A stretch of 64,000 nt of DNA from Gammaproteobacteria bacterium (GTDB lineage: Bacteria > Pseudomonadota > Gammaproteobacteria > Pseudomonadales > Alcanivoracaceae): the NCBI GenBank assembly GCA_018067045.1, contig JAGPVL010000017.1, positions 124,001 to 188,000 on the forward strand. The letters are read 5' to 3'. Shown one piece after another: positions 53,253 to 61,935 of the stretch. The position numbers and the translations under genes were made by a program. Position 1 is the stretch's first letter, and each line of letters starts with the position of its first letter. The notes below the pieces were generated by a model. The model was not told the origin of the DNA. It made no database searches and saw nothing but the letters and a program-made list of their open reading frames with translations.

Positions 53253-54440
53253 TTACAGCACCTCGAACGTCATTCCTGCTGTTTGTAACCGCTCTATCAT
53301 TCTGTCTTCCAGTGCCATGATAGGCGTAATCACCCCAGTTTGTTTTGGATAGCCTTTGTCGAACGCAAGCGCCATGGCTGTTTCAGCAAGCATCTTTGCG
53401 GTTTCGTCGTAGCCAGGGTCTCCACCCGATACGCGCGTCATCACTTGCGTGCCTTCACTGCGCCCGCGAAACGTCACTTTAAACCACGACCGTGCGCGTT
53501 GTTCCTTAGCAGGGCCATCACCGGATTGTTTAAAGGTGAGCAGCTTGTTGCGAATAAAGCCAACCTGCGACGCTAGGAGGAGTCCGCCGATACCGGCAAT
53601 GCCACCGAGCATTTTCGGTAGGCTTTTGATGCCGGCGTAGTGACCATAGTGGAAGTCAGGGCCATAGGAATCGATAGCACGGGCGGAGCGTATGACTATA
53701 TAGGGATCAATTGTTGGCATTGGGCATAACCAGCGACCAAACTCTTTATCGTGGAAGGTGCGCATCGGTAATGCCCGTGCTTTCTTCGGGAATAAATTAT
53801 CCAGCGCCTTTTTTGCTTGCTGCATCGCCAGCTTATTCTGCTTTGGACGGCCGAAGGCGGTTATTGCTGATTGCCAAGTGCCGCCTGAAAAAGTGCCATT
53901 GGCAGTGACAACACCTTCCACATCGACGCGGCTTGAAAGCGGTTTGCCAAGAGCCTTTTCGAGTGCGCGAACGGTGAGTAGCACGCCTGCATCATGGGGG
54001 ATGGAGTCAAACCCGCAGCAGTTAACCAGTGCGGCGCCTTGGCTTTTTGCTAAATCGTGATAACGGCTAATCATGTTGTTGACGAATTCGGGTTCGCCGG
54101 TGAGGTCGCAATAGTGCGTACCTTTGGCGGCGCAACTTCTCGCTAATGCCTCGCCATATTGAACGTAAGGGCCGACGGTAGTAATAACGACCTTGCTGTC
54201 TGCGGCCATGCTTTCAAGGCTATCAGCGTCGCTGACATCAGCAACAACGATGCTAGGTAGGGTTTGGCAGCCACCGTCTTTCAAACGATCACACACGTCT
54301 TGGAGCTTTTGCTCGTTTCGTCCGGCGATGGCCCATTGGGTGCCGACTGGAATATGCTGGCCTAGATAGTCGGCACATAGACCACCAGTGAAGCCCGTGG
54401 CGCCAAATAGTGTCAGGCTGTATTTCCGTGTCACGCTCAT
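53253..54440 (-). CDS. Saccharopine dehydrogenase-like, trans-acting enoyl reductase family
   Basis: 395 residues. The Rossmann start is LTLFGATGFTGGLCADYL, then CCGFDSIPHDAGVLLTV, a phrase typical of trans-acting enoyl reductases and of saccharopine-dehydrogenase-like oxidoreductases (as in mycobacterial lipid assembly). A hydrophobic segment (GGIAGIGGLLLASQ, about 285-300) may touch a membrane. ATG 54440 follows AGAAAGG. Substrate unknown. Confidence 0.85.
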   Translation of the reverse strand: MSVTRKYSLTLFGATGFTGGLCADYLGQHIPVGTQWAIAGRNEQKLQDVCDRLKDGGCQTLPSIVVADVSDADSLESMAADSKVVITTVGPYVQYGEALARSCAAKGTHYCDLTGEPEFVNNMISRYHDLAKSQGAALVNCCGFDSIPHDAGVLLTVRALEKALGKPLSSRVDVEGVVTANGTFSGGTWQSAITAFGRPKQNKLAMQQAKKALDNLFPKKARALPMRTFHDKEFGRWLCPMPTIDPYIVIRSARAIDSYGPDFHYGHYAGIKSLPKMLGGIAGIGGLLLASQVGFIRNKLLTFKQSGDGPAKEQRARSWFKVTFRGRSEGTQVMTRVSGGDPGYDETAKMLAETAMALAFDKGYPKQTGVITPIMALEDRMIERLQTAGMTFEVL

Positions 54441-54526
54441 ACTGTTAACCTTTCTGTCATTCAATGCTGTGATTAAGTGCTACCTAGTGTAGTCGTTATG
54501 TATGCAGGGATTAAAGCAGGTATTAA

Positions 54527-55468
54527 ATGCTACGTAAGACAAAAAAGTGGGTTGGTCGATTAATCGACAATCGTGGCGCTATTCGCCGTGATCTGGTGAT
54601 TGCTTTGTCGCACCTCAATGAGTTGCCACAGAGCTTTATGCCGGGGCGTAATGAGCCGTCGATCCGCTCAGAGCTTAAGCGTTCGAGCTATAACAACGTT
54701 GGTGATGTGATTAACTCAATCGGACAGCTGGTGCTGCCCGCTGCACGTGAGTCGATTAGTCAGGGTACGCTGGTGCTTCGTCCGCCAAGAATAGCGAAGG
54801 AAGAGCATAGCTCTCGTTGGTTTTATATTAACGGCTTTGGCTCTGCGCCACCGGTCTCTATGCTCAATGCGACCGAATTAGCGCGGGTCTTTCAGCGACC
54901 GATTGCGCTGATTCATACGCCGACGTGGGGTGTCATTCGGGATGCGTTGGAGTCGATTACTGCGCGTACGCTACGCAAAGATGGCAAGCTGTCACGGCCA
55001 GCCATTTATGTGATTCTTGAAGCGCTGAAGCAGAATGAACGAGTGGTGTTAGTGTGTCACTCTCAAGGCGCTATTGTGGCTAGTTACATTGTGCGTAAGT
55101 TATTGCGCCATTCGACGACGCGACCCTTAGTGGCGAAGCTTGAGATATACTGCATTGGCGGGGTGTCGGATAGTTTTGAGGTTGATCATGAATTGACCCG
55201 TCAGGCGGGGCATCCGGTGCCGTATGTAGAGCATTTTGCCAATGGTCGGGATTATTTTGCTCAGGTCGGCATTTTATCTCATCTCGATTCCAGTTGCGGT
55301 ACGGTATTCTGCATTCCTGAGCGGTCAGGGCATTTGCTGAATCAGCATTATCTTGCGGGTATAGCCCGCGGTGACTACTGTAACCGTACCTCCCGTTTGT
55401 ATCGTTATACGCGGGGCCGAGAGCCTAGCGACGGCGATTATTTGCCGGGTTATTCTAGCGAGCAGTAG
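54527..55468 (+). CDS. Lipase-like alpha/beta hydrolase with CHSQG elbow
   Basis: 313 residues. The nucleophile elbow is VVLVCHSQGAIVAS, a C-x-S-x-G form of GxSxG. FYINGFGSAPPVSMLNATELARVF and GRDYFAQVGIL flank it and a late His sits in ERSGHLLNQHY. It has no signal peptide. I would place it in a group of uncharacterised lipase-like proteins but do not know the substrate. It is transcribed toward the REC-GGDEF gene, 39 bases away. Confidence 0.72.
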   Translation: MLRKTKKWVGRLIDNRGAIRRDLVIALSHLNELPQSFMPGRNEPSIRSELKRSSYNNVGDVINSIGQLVLPAARESISQGTLVLRPPRIAKEEHSSRWFYINGFGSAPPVSMLNATELARVFQRPIALIHTPTWGVIRDALESITARTLRKDGKLSRPAIYVILEALKQNERVVLVCHSQGAIVASYIVRKLLRHSTTRPLVAKLEIYCIGGVSDSFEVDHELTRQAGHPVPYVEHFANGRDYFAQVGILSHLDSSCGTVFCIPERSGHLLNQHYLAGIARGDYCNRTSRLYRYTRGREPSDGDYLPGYSSEQ

Positions 55469-55507
55469 TCTTTTTTCCCTTTTGGGGTGTAATAGGGGTC
55501 GAATTCG

Positions 55508-56611
55508 ATGTCAAAAGCGGCAAGTGCCGGCAAGCCACGTTTGATTATGGTGGATGACTCAAAAGTCATGCGCACCGCGGCGTCAAAGATGTTGGGGCAG
55601 CAGTTTGATGTGGTCACGGCGGAAGATGGCGTCGAAGGCTGGAAGCAAATTCGCTCGGACCAGCAAATTCAAGTGGTGTTTACCGATTTGTCGATGCCAG
55701 AGCTTGATGGTTTTGGCTTGCTGGAAAAAATTCGTACCTGTGATGATTCAGGTATTGCTGGGCTGCCTGTGATTATTGTTACCGGTGCAGAGAATGACGA
55801 GGAGGCGAGAGCGCAAGCCTTGAAAATGGGCGCGACGGATTTTATTAGTAAACCGTTCAACTCAACCGACTTGCTAGCCCGAGCAACGGCACATGCAAAT
55901 TATCAGCGTGAACGCAAAGCGCTGGCGGAACAAACCACCATCGATTCGCTAACTGGGCTTGGTAATCAGCGTTACTTCCAAGGTCGGCTGAAGCAGGAGT
56001 TGGCGTTCTCTACTCGACAAGGGCATAACCTGTCCTTAGTGCGTGCGGATATTGATGACTTTAATAATTTGTTTATTAAGGTCGGCAAGGAGGCTGCCGA
56101 CGCAGTCCTTGCGGAGGTGGGTAAGGTCATTACAAAGTTAATTCGTAGCGAAGACTCTGCTGCCCGTATTGGTCTGTCTCAGTTTTCGATCGTACTGCCA
56201 ACAGCTGATGCTGCGGGTGCGGCTATTTTTGCGAATCGACTATGTCGACAAGTGCGCGAAATTTCGGTCAACTTTAAAGGCCGCAAACTAACGGCAACGG
56301 TTTCTATCGGTGTGTTATGCCCCGAGTCTCACCCAGGCGCGACGCCGCGTACTGTGACGGAAGAAACGAATTTAGTATTGAAGGCCGCACAGGAAGCGGG
56401 CGGTAATCAGGTTGTAACGGAAGAAGAGTTGCGAAAGAAACGTTCTCAACTGCCATCTCAGTCAACTCCCCCTAAGGCGGAAGGCTCTATGACCGTAGAG
56501 CAGGCATTAAAATTCTTGGCGGAAGGGAAGGCGAGCGTGGTGCTGCCGCATCTGGCTGGATTACGGCGTAAGCTTTCCCCGTTATTAAGGCTACTTGCCG
56601 CGCAAAAATAA
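55508..56611 (+). CDS. REC domain plus degenerate GGDEF domain protein
   Basis: 367 residues. REC domain at 10-130: VDDSKVMR, phospho-Asp60 in FTDLSMPELDG, Lys115. Then a GGDEF-like domain (about 140-300) beginning TTIDSLTGLGNQRYF. The signature GGDEF is replaced by GLSQF at 222-226, so no diguanylate cyclase activity is expected; an allosteric or GTP-binding role is possible. A C-terminal tail of about 60 residues ends near SPLLRLLAA. It follows the lipase-like gene. Confidence 0.87.
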   Translation: MSKAASAGKPRLIMVDDSKVMRTAASKMLGQQFDVVTAEDGVEGWKQIRSDQQIQVVFTDLSMPELDGFGLLEKIRTCDDSGIAGLPVIIVTGAENDEEARAQALKMGATDFISKPFNSTDLLARATAHANYQRERKALAEQTTIDSLTGLGNQRYFQGRLKQELAFSTRQGHNLSLVRADIDDFNNLFIKVGKEAADAVLAEVGKVITKLIRSEDSAARIGLSQFSIVLPTADAAGAAIFANRLCRQVREISVNFKGRKLTATVSIGVLCPESHPGATPRTVTEETNLVLKAAQEAGGNQVVTEEELRKKRSQLPSQSTPPKAEGSMTVEQALKFLAEGKASVVLPHLAGLRRKLSPLLRLLAAQK

Positions 56612-56629
56612 TTTTAAGGTACTCTTTTT

Positions 56630-57139
56630 ATGAAGGTAGAGCGTAAGCTGAACTATCCGGTGTCGGCGCGTCAACTTGTTGATATTTTGACGGACAAAGC
56701 TTTTTTTGCCGCTCGATTTGAGATGTCAGCAATTGAAAACTATCATTTCGATACGTTTGAGAAGGTGGGTGATGAGCTGGTTATTCGAGTGCGACAGGAG
56801 GTTTCTCTTCGTCCTGGAAATGTGCCCGTATTTGCTCGTAAGTTTATCGGTAACGCCTATAGTTTGATGCAGGAGTACATTTGGACGGAAACGGAGTGTG
56901 AGCCATATCATGCGCACTATCGTTTTGCCGTTGGCAATGCTCCAGTTGATGTGTCCGGCTCTATTTCGGTGACTGACCACGACGGTAAGGCGCAGCAGAT
57001 CATTCGCGTCAACGTGACAAGCAGCGTGCCGTTGATAGGCAATAAAATTGCAGCGCTGGTTGCCGAAAAGGTTGAGTCAGGTCTTGATTCGACTTATCGC
57101 GGCACGATGCGCTATATCGAAGAAAGAATTTTGTCTTGA
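56630..57139 (+). CDS. DUF2505 START-like protein
   Basis: 169 residues: VERKLNYPVSARQLVDILTDKAFFAARFE starts the DUF2505 domain, with the family end SVPLIGNKIAALVAEKVESGLDSTYRGTMRYIEERI. This is a lipid-pocket fold. It lies 18 bases after the REC gene and ahead of the acyl-CoA dehydrogenase gene. Function is unknown; ligand binding of a hydrophobic type is plausible. Confidence 0.85.
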   Translation: MKVERKLNYPVSARQLVDILTDKAFFAARFEMSAIENYHFDTFEKVGDELVIRVRQEVSLRPGNVPVFARKFIGNAYSLMQEYIWTETECEPYHAHYRFAVGNAPVDVSGSISVTDHDGKAQQIIRVNVTSSVPLIGNKIAALVAEKVESGLDSTYRGTMRYIEERILS

Positions 57140-57236
57140 ACGTTCTGTTTTAAAATAGGCGCGTGTTCGTTGTTGAGACAATGCGTGCCATTTCAGATAT
57201 TCATAACGCTAACCTCGTTGTCTAAGGTGACTAACC

Positions 57237-59030
57237 ATGCCTCAATTTAAAGCGCCGCTGCGCGATATTCGATTTTTGGTGCACGATGTTTATGGTTTTG
57301 CTAAGCATTATGCTGAGAACGGCCACGACGAAATTGATAATGATCTGATTGATCCTGTACTTGAGGAGGCGGCTCGTTTTTGTGAAAACGTCTTAGACGG
57401 AACGCGTGTCGAGGGTGACGACGTTGGCTCCAAGCTGGTTGACGGTAATGTGATCACGCCACCGTCCTATAAAAAGGCGGCGAGTGCGATTCGTGATGGC
57501 CAATGGATTGGGATTTGTTCGAATCCAGAATTTGGTGGGCAGGGTTTGCCGCACTCGCTAGGGCTTATCTTTCATGATTTGGCGGAGTCCGCGAATCAGC
57601 CGCTGTGTGCAATTTTTACCTTGGCGCAGGGCTCAATGCGTGCCATAGAGGCCCATGCTTCGGAACAACTGAAGCAAACGTGGTTGCCTAAAATGGTGAG
57701 CGGGGAATGGACGGGTAGCATGTGTTTAACGGAATCGCATGCAGGTTCTGATTTAGGTTTGCTGCGTACGCGTGCGGAACCGCTGGCCGATGACAGGTAT
57801 GCGATCAGCGGCGAAAAAATATTTATTACGTGGGGTGATCACGACCTTGCCGAGAATGTGGTGCATTTGGTGTTGGCTCGGTTGCCTGATGCGCCGAAAG
57901 GGCCCAAAGGTATTTCATTATTTTTAGTGCCTAAGTTTTTACTCGCGACAAACGGCTCGCTCGGTGAGCGCAATGCCGTCACGACAGCCAAGCTCGAAGA
58001 AAAAATGGGACTGAAATCGTCGCCAACCTGTGTGCTAAATTTTGATGGCGCAACCGGCTGGTTGGTAGGTGCGCCGCATAACGGTCTTGCGGCTATGTTT
58101 ACCATGATGAATAGCGCTCGATTGGATGTTGCTTTCGAGGGTGTTGGTTTGGGGCAGCTTTCGTATCAAGGCGCGGTGGAATATGCGCGTGAGCGTTTGC
58201 AGATGCGAGCGGTCGAGGGTGCACGTTTTCCTGAACAATCTGCCGACCCGATTATTGTTCATCCCGACGTGCGGCGTATGTTGATGACGCAGAAATCGTT
58301 GGTTGAAGGTTGTCGTGCGCTGGGTTACTTCACCGCAATGCAGCTTGATATCGCCTTAGGCAAAGATGCCGCGAAAGCGAAGGATGCAAATGATCTTGTC
58401 GCGCTTTTAACGCCGATATGCAAAGGCTTTTTTACGGAGCGTGGGTCAGAGGTTACGGATCTTGGGGTGCAGTGTTTGGGTGGCCACGGCTATATTCGTG
58501 AGCATGGTATGGAACAGCTGCAGCGTGATGTGCGTATTACGCGTATCTATGAGGGTACAAACGGCATTCAAGCCATTGATTTGATGCGCCGTAAAGTCAT
58601 CGGGTCGGATCGTCGTTTGCTTAATGCGTTGTTAGCTGTGATGGCTGATTTTTTTGCCGCCAATCGATCTCATCGACAGGGCGTGTTGGTGAAGCGTGCA
58701 GAGAAAGCGGCAAATGACTGGTCAGCACTAACGGACACAATTTTAGCGCGTAGTAGCGATGAGGCGAATTTGCCGATGTCGGCGGCATTTGAGTATATGG
58801 AATACGCAGGCTATGTGTGTTTGGCGTGGTGCTGGGCAAAGATGGCTGTCACTGCTGCTGATGCGATGGAAAAAGAAGGTGCGGATAAGGCGTTCTTGCA
58901 GGCAAAAATAGATACAGCGCTTTTTTATATGGATCGAATTCTGCCGCGCACTTTGGGTCTGGAAGTTAGTATGTTGGCGGATACAAAAAGTTTGCTGGCG
59001 TTGGACGACGAGCAAATGTTTATGCCTTAG
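57237..59030 (+). CDS. Acyl-CoA dehydrogenase, large (C-terminal extended) type
   Basis: 597 residues, longer than the usual 380, as in DmdC/PA0506-like enzymes. N-terminal domain (NPEFGGQGLPHSL), MCLTESHAGSDLG for FAD binding, SGEKIFITWGDHD, and a catalytic-glutamate region near QRDVRITRIYEGTNGIQAIDLMRRK. The C-terminal 130 residues form an extra helical domain. It oxidises a medium- or long-chain acyl-CoA (or a 3-methylmercaptopropionyl-CoA); which one cannot be read from sequence. Confidence 0.92.
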   Translation: MPQFKAPLRDIRFLVHDVYGFAKHYAENGHDEIDNDLIDPVLEEAARFCENVLDGTRVEGDDVGSKLVDGNVITPPSYKKAASAIRDGQWIGICSNPEFGGQGLPHSLGLIFHDLAESANQPLCAIFTLAQGSMRAIEAHASEQLKQTWLPKMVSGEWTGSMCLTESHAGSDLGLLRTRAEPLADDRYAISGEKIFITWGDHDLAENVVHLVLARLPDAPKGPKGISLFLVPKFLLATNGSLGERNAVTTAKLEEKMGLKSSPTCVLNFDGATGWLVGAPHNGLAAMFTMMNSARLDVAFEGVGLGQLSYQGAVEYARERLQMRAVEGARFPEQSADPIIVHPDVRRMLMTQKSLVEGCRALGYFTAMQLDIALGKDAAKAKDANDLVALLTPICKGFFTERGSEVTDLGVQCLGGHGYIREHGMEQLQRDVRITRIYEGTNGIQAIDLMRRKVIGSDRRLLNALLAVMADFFAANRSHRQGVLVKRAEKAANDWSALTDTILARSSDEANLPMSAAFEYMEYAGYVCLAWCWAKMAVTAADAMEKEGADKAFLQAKIDTALFYMDRILPRTLGLEVSMLADTKSLLALDDEQMFMP

Positions 59031-59109
59031 AGGGGCTGGATTGACTTGTTTTTTCTACGGCAGCCTTTGAATAATACTTGTTCGTTTTAATGATCTAGTC
59101 ATTAAACAT

Positions 59110-59147
59110 AAAAACCACCCGTAGATTTTCTACGGGTGGTTTTTTTA
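59110..59147. terminator. Bidirectional terminator
   Basis: A 16-bp stem, AAAAACCACCCGTAGA with TCTACGGGTGGTTTTT, around TTT, with extra T on the plus strand. It ends the acyl-CoA dehydrogenase gene and the converging SDR. Confidence 0.93.
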
Positions 59148-59166
59148 TTCTTATTCGGGAAATGAA

Positions 59167-59967
59167 TTATTTTCGATATTTTTTTGCGGCGTCAAGCATA
59201 TTGGCGAGCAGTGCGGCGGGGCGCCAGCGTTTTAACCTCGCGCTGCTGCGAGCATCGGGCGGCATGATCATAAACGTATTTTTTCTGATGCCTTCAAGTG
59301 TTAGGCGGGCAATTTCTTCAACGGAATGTTGTTGTTGGGTCATCTTATCGATAAGGCGGGCACGCATAACAGGGTCGGTGCTGTGCAGTGCATTCAATTG
59401 GCCGCTTCGAAAGTAGCTTGGTAAAACAACGCTGGTTCGAATGCCGAGCGGTTCCAGTTCTGTTTGCAGTGTTTCGCTGAGCGCGATCAATGCGGCTTGA
59501 CTAGCGTTGTAGGCGGCTGTGCCCGGCTCGGGGGTAAGTCCTTGCAGGGCGGCAACATTCACAATGTGCCCGTGCTGCTGACGCCGCATTTCAGATACTG
59601 CGGCGCGAGCGCCCCGTACCGCTCCCATTAAGTTGGTATTGAGCTGCCAGTGCCAGTCTTCGTCGGTGAGTGTTTCGAAAAAGCCGGCGCTGATCCCGCC
59701 CGCGCAATTGACGAGAATATCCAGTTGCCCCCAGCGTTTGACGACGCGTTGTACTGCCAAGCGTATATCGCGGTCTTCACGTACATCACAGCGGACATAT
59801 AGGGCTTCTGCGCCAGTGGCGCAGAGATCCCTAACGACGGCATCGCCACGGCTTTCGTCGATGTCGGCAATGGCGATACGCCACTTCTGAGTAGCGGCTT
59901 CTTTGGCGATCGCATGGCCTAAGCCGTTGGCGCCGCCGCTAATGAGAATTGTTTGTGTATCAACCAA
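59167..59967 (-). CDS. SDR family protein lacking catalytic Ser and Lys
   Basis: About 266 residues. The cofactor motif SGGANGLG, NCAGG and the central Tyr153 (AAYNASQ) are present, but the usual Ser is Ala140 (IVNVAALQG) and Lys is Gln157. With only Tyr kept, ordinary SDR chemistry is unlikely; it may be a non-catalytic or altered enzyme. TTG 59967 is chosen because AAGAGGTGG lies nine bases upstream; a longer in-frame extension to 60060 has no support. Confidence 0.82.
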   Translation of the reverse strand: MVDTQTILISGGANGLGHAIAKEAATQKWRIAIADIDESRGDAVVRDLCATGAEALYVRCDVREDRDIRLAVQRVVKRWGQLDILVNCAGGISAGFFETLTDEDWHWQLNTNLMGAVRGARAAVSEMRRQQHGHIVNVAALQGLTPEPGTAAYNASQAALIALSETLQTELEPLGIRTSVVLPSYFRSGQLNALHSTDPVMRARLIDKMTQQQHSVEEIARLTLEGIRKNTFMIMPPDARSSARLKRWRPAALLANMLDAAKKYRK

Positions 59968-60039
59968 GCTATTGTTCCACCTCTTAAAAGAGCGCCAAGT
60001 GTGCCGTAAGGAGGGGTTGTCGGGCAAAGATAAAATAAT

Positions 60040-60057
60040 AGTGAACAAGTGTTGACT
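60040..60057. promoter_or_regulatory. DesT/FabR-like operator overlapping a -35 box
   Basis: AGTGAACAAGTGTTGACT is an 18-base imperfect palindrome (AGTGAACA and TGTTGACT around AG). It resembles from memory the palindrome bound by Pseudomonas DesT at the desaturase promoter. Its end contains TTGACT, the probable -35 of the small gene at 60120. Confidence 0.5.
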
Positions 60058-60080
60058 CAATGGGCGAGTGTCGTTACTGT
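60052..60080 (+). promoter_or_regulatory. Candidate sigma-70 promoter of the small membrane protein gene
   Basis: TTGACT (60052-60057) and TACTGT (60075-60080) are 17 bases apart. The -10 is weak (three of six) but the spacing is ideal and both boxes are overlapped by operator-like palindromes. Confidence 0.5.
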
Positions 60081-60095
60081 GTACACATGTTCACT
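60078..60095. promoter_or_regulatory. Second DesT-like palindrome
   Basis: TGTGTACACATGTTCACT repeats the shape of the site at 60040-60057, 38 bases away; the outer halves AGTGAACA (60040-60047) and TGTTCACT (60088-60095) are perfect complements. It overlaps the -10 box and the transcription start region. Confidence 0.5.
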
Positions 60096-60119
60096 TACTA
60101 ATGCCTTACGGAGGTTGTT

Positions 60120-60338
60120 ATGAATACGATTAACACAATGAAAACGACGCGGTTGGGTAAAGACGTTCTGGCACTGATGGTTTCTGTTGCTGCTATTGCG
60201 CTGCTCGGCTCTTTGTTGCTTGGTTCTGTTGGCGCTTCATTTTTAGTTATTCTGGGACTGGCGTTTGCGGTGCCATCGGCCTCAAGTGCTGCGGTGCGTG
60301 TTCAGCGCGATTTAACAGGGCAAAGCTTTTCCGCCTAA
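60120..60338 (+). CDS. Small two-helix membrane protein
   Basis: 72 residues. A hydrophilic start (KTTRLGKDVL) is followed by a hydrophobic stretch from about residue 18 to 55, split by Gly-Ser turns, enough for one or two membrane helices (LALMVSVAAIALLG and FLVILGLAFAV), then a polar end. GGAGG lies 6-10 bases upstream. I do not recognise the family. It has its own control region with DesT-like palindromes and its own terminator, so it is likely a real, regulated gene. Confidence 0.7.
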   Translation: MNTINTMKTTRLGKDVLALMVSVAAIALLGSLLLGSVGASFLVILGLAFAVPSASSAAVRVQRDLTGQSFSA

Positions 60339-60378
60339 GTCGGCGCAACAAGACGTTCGTACCTGATCGTGATTAGGT

Positions 60379-60417
60379 AAACCAAACATGCCGCGAGTTT
60401 CGCGGCATGTTTGGTTT
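60379..60417. terminator. Bidirectional terminator, 18-bp perfect stem
   Basis: Arms 60379-60396 and 60400-60417 (AAACCAAACATGCCGCGA and its complement) around GTT. It separates the small gene from the converging symporter gene. Confidence 0.85.
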
Positions 60418-60439
60418 CGAGAGCAGTAACAGCCGCTGT

Positions 60440-61723
60440 CTATGCGGTGTGATCGGTATTGGGCTGTTCCATCAAAATCATCTCTTCCCCCTCGCTGCGG
60501 CCAATTAACACGGCGCCAACGCTATCGCTCCAGATGTTCACAGCGGTACGACACATATCCAAAATCCGATCAGTGGCTAGAATCAGGCCAATACCTTCCG
60601 CTGGCAGCCCTACGGCGCCAAGAATAACAGTAATAGCGACGAGGCTGGCTGATGGGATGCTGGCCACGCCGACTGAGGTGAGCAAGGCGGTAATGACAAT
60701 TAAGAACTGTTGGGCAAGGGACAGGTCAAGACCGTAAGCCTGCGCAATAAACATAGCAGCAACGCATTCATACAGGGCGGTGCCATCCATATTGACGGTT
60801 GCGCCGAGCGGTAGAACAAAGCTAGCGGTGCCTTTTGAGACGCCAGAGCCTTTTTCGACACAGTCCATTGTCAGCGGCAGGGTGGCTGCGGAGCTGGCGC
60901 TGGAGAACGCGGTGAGTAGAGCTGGGGCCATTGCTTTGATGTGGCGTAATGGCGAGCGCTTACCTAAAAATCGAATCAGCAACGGCAGCACGACGAAGGC
61001 GTGCAATAACAGCGCGCCCATGGTGGTGAGGAAAAACCACGCAAGCGGGCGGATCGCGTCTGCGCCGGTCAATGTGACGGTTTTGGCGATCAAAGCCCAA
61101 ACGCCAATCGGGGCGAAGCGAATGATAAACATGGTGACGTCCATCATTGTTTGATAAAAACCGTCGATGGTTTCGCGTAGGCGTTCGGACGGCGCACCGG
61201 TCCCTTTTCGTAGCATTAATCCAAACATGATTGAAAACACGATCAGCCCGAGCAGCTCGCCTTGGGCTGCAGCGTTGACGATGTTGGGTGGCAGCAGTGC
61301 GAGAAAGATGCCGGCAAAATCGCTGGCGCCTTGGCCTTCGATCTTGGCGAGGGTAATACCTGTGTCTGCGGAGAGGCCCAGACTGGGGCCGGCTGGCAGG
61401 CCGTCGATTAGGCCTGGGGTGAGTAGGTTGACCATCAATAGGCCGATGACAATGGCGACGAAGCTCGTGCTCATATAATAGATCATTGTTTTCATGCCGA
61501 GCTTGCCGAGTCTTTCTCCGCCGGCAATGTTGATCAGGCTGCTGATGATGGCGCTAACGATTAACGGCACGACGACCATTTTTAACGCATTGATAAACAG
61601 GCTGCCGATAGTGTCGTAAATCATCAGAACGGGGATGCCAAGAAAAGCGCTATCGGGATCGGTGAACGTACCGCAGACAATGGCGATGGCCATGGCGATA
61701 AAAATTTGATTGTGCAGGCGCAA
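60440..61723 (-). CDS. Dicarboxylate/amino acid:cation symporter (SDF/DAACS family)
   Basis: About 427 residues with eight membrane helices and two re-entrant loops. The signature SSASSAATLPLTMDC (HP1) and LPLGATVNMDGTALYECVAAMFIAQ, the cation/substrate-binding core, are clear. GltP/DctA-like carriers bring glutamate, aspartate or C4-dicarboxylates in with sodium or protons. I choose TTG 61723 because GGAGAAG precedes it and the family starts there; a GTG at 61765 adds 14 atypical residues. The C-terminal tail is acidic. Confidence 0.92.
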   Translation of the reverse strand: MRLHNQIFIAMAIAIVCGTFTDPDSAFLGIPVLMIYDTIGSLFINALKMVVVPLIVSAIISSLINIAGGERLGKLGMKTMIYYMSTSFVAIVIGLLMVNLLTPGLIDGLPAGPSLGLSADTGITLAKIEGQGASDFAGIFLALLPPNIVNAAAQGELLGLIVFSIMFGLMLRKGTGAPSERLRETIDGFYQTMMDVTMFIIRFAPIGVWALIAKTVTLTGADAIRPLAWFFLTTMGALLLHAFVVLPLLIRFLGKRSPLRHIKAMAPALLTAFSSASSAATLPLTMDCVEKGSGVSKGTASFVLPLGATVNMDGTALYECVAAMFIAQAYGLDLSLAQQFLIVITALLTSVGVASIPSASLVAITVILGAVGLPAEGIGLILATDRILDMCRTAVNIWSDSVGAVLIGRSEGEEMILMEQPNTDHTA

Positions 61724-61935
61724 GGGCTTCTCCGTTGATCGTGAACGAGATATCCAGCAGCCCACAGTCTACCCAGATTAGAGCGTGGCAATAAACGTCT
61801 TGTTTGAAATAGCTACTTTTCGTATAGACCAATCTGACCAAGACGGAATCAGTGGGTGGCTTTTAGAGCAGTAAGTGGGGACGGCCGGCCGACATAGTAG
61901 TCATACAGGGTGTAGTGGGAATGTTATACGTTGGT

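Noticed and set aside
59167-60060. N-terminal extension of the SDR to 60060
   Set aside because: The added 31 residues do not match the SDR family, lie over promoter-like palindromes, and TTG 59967 has a good ribosome site.
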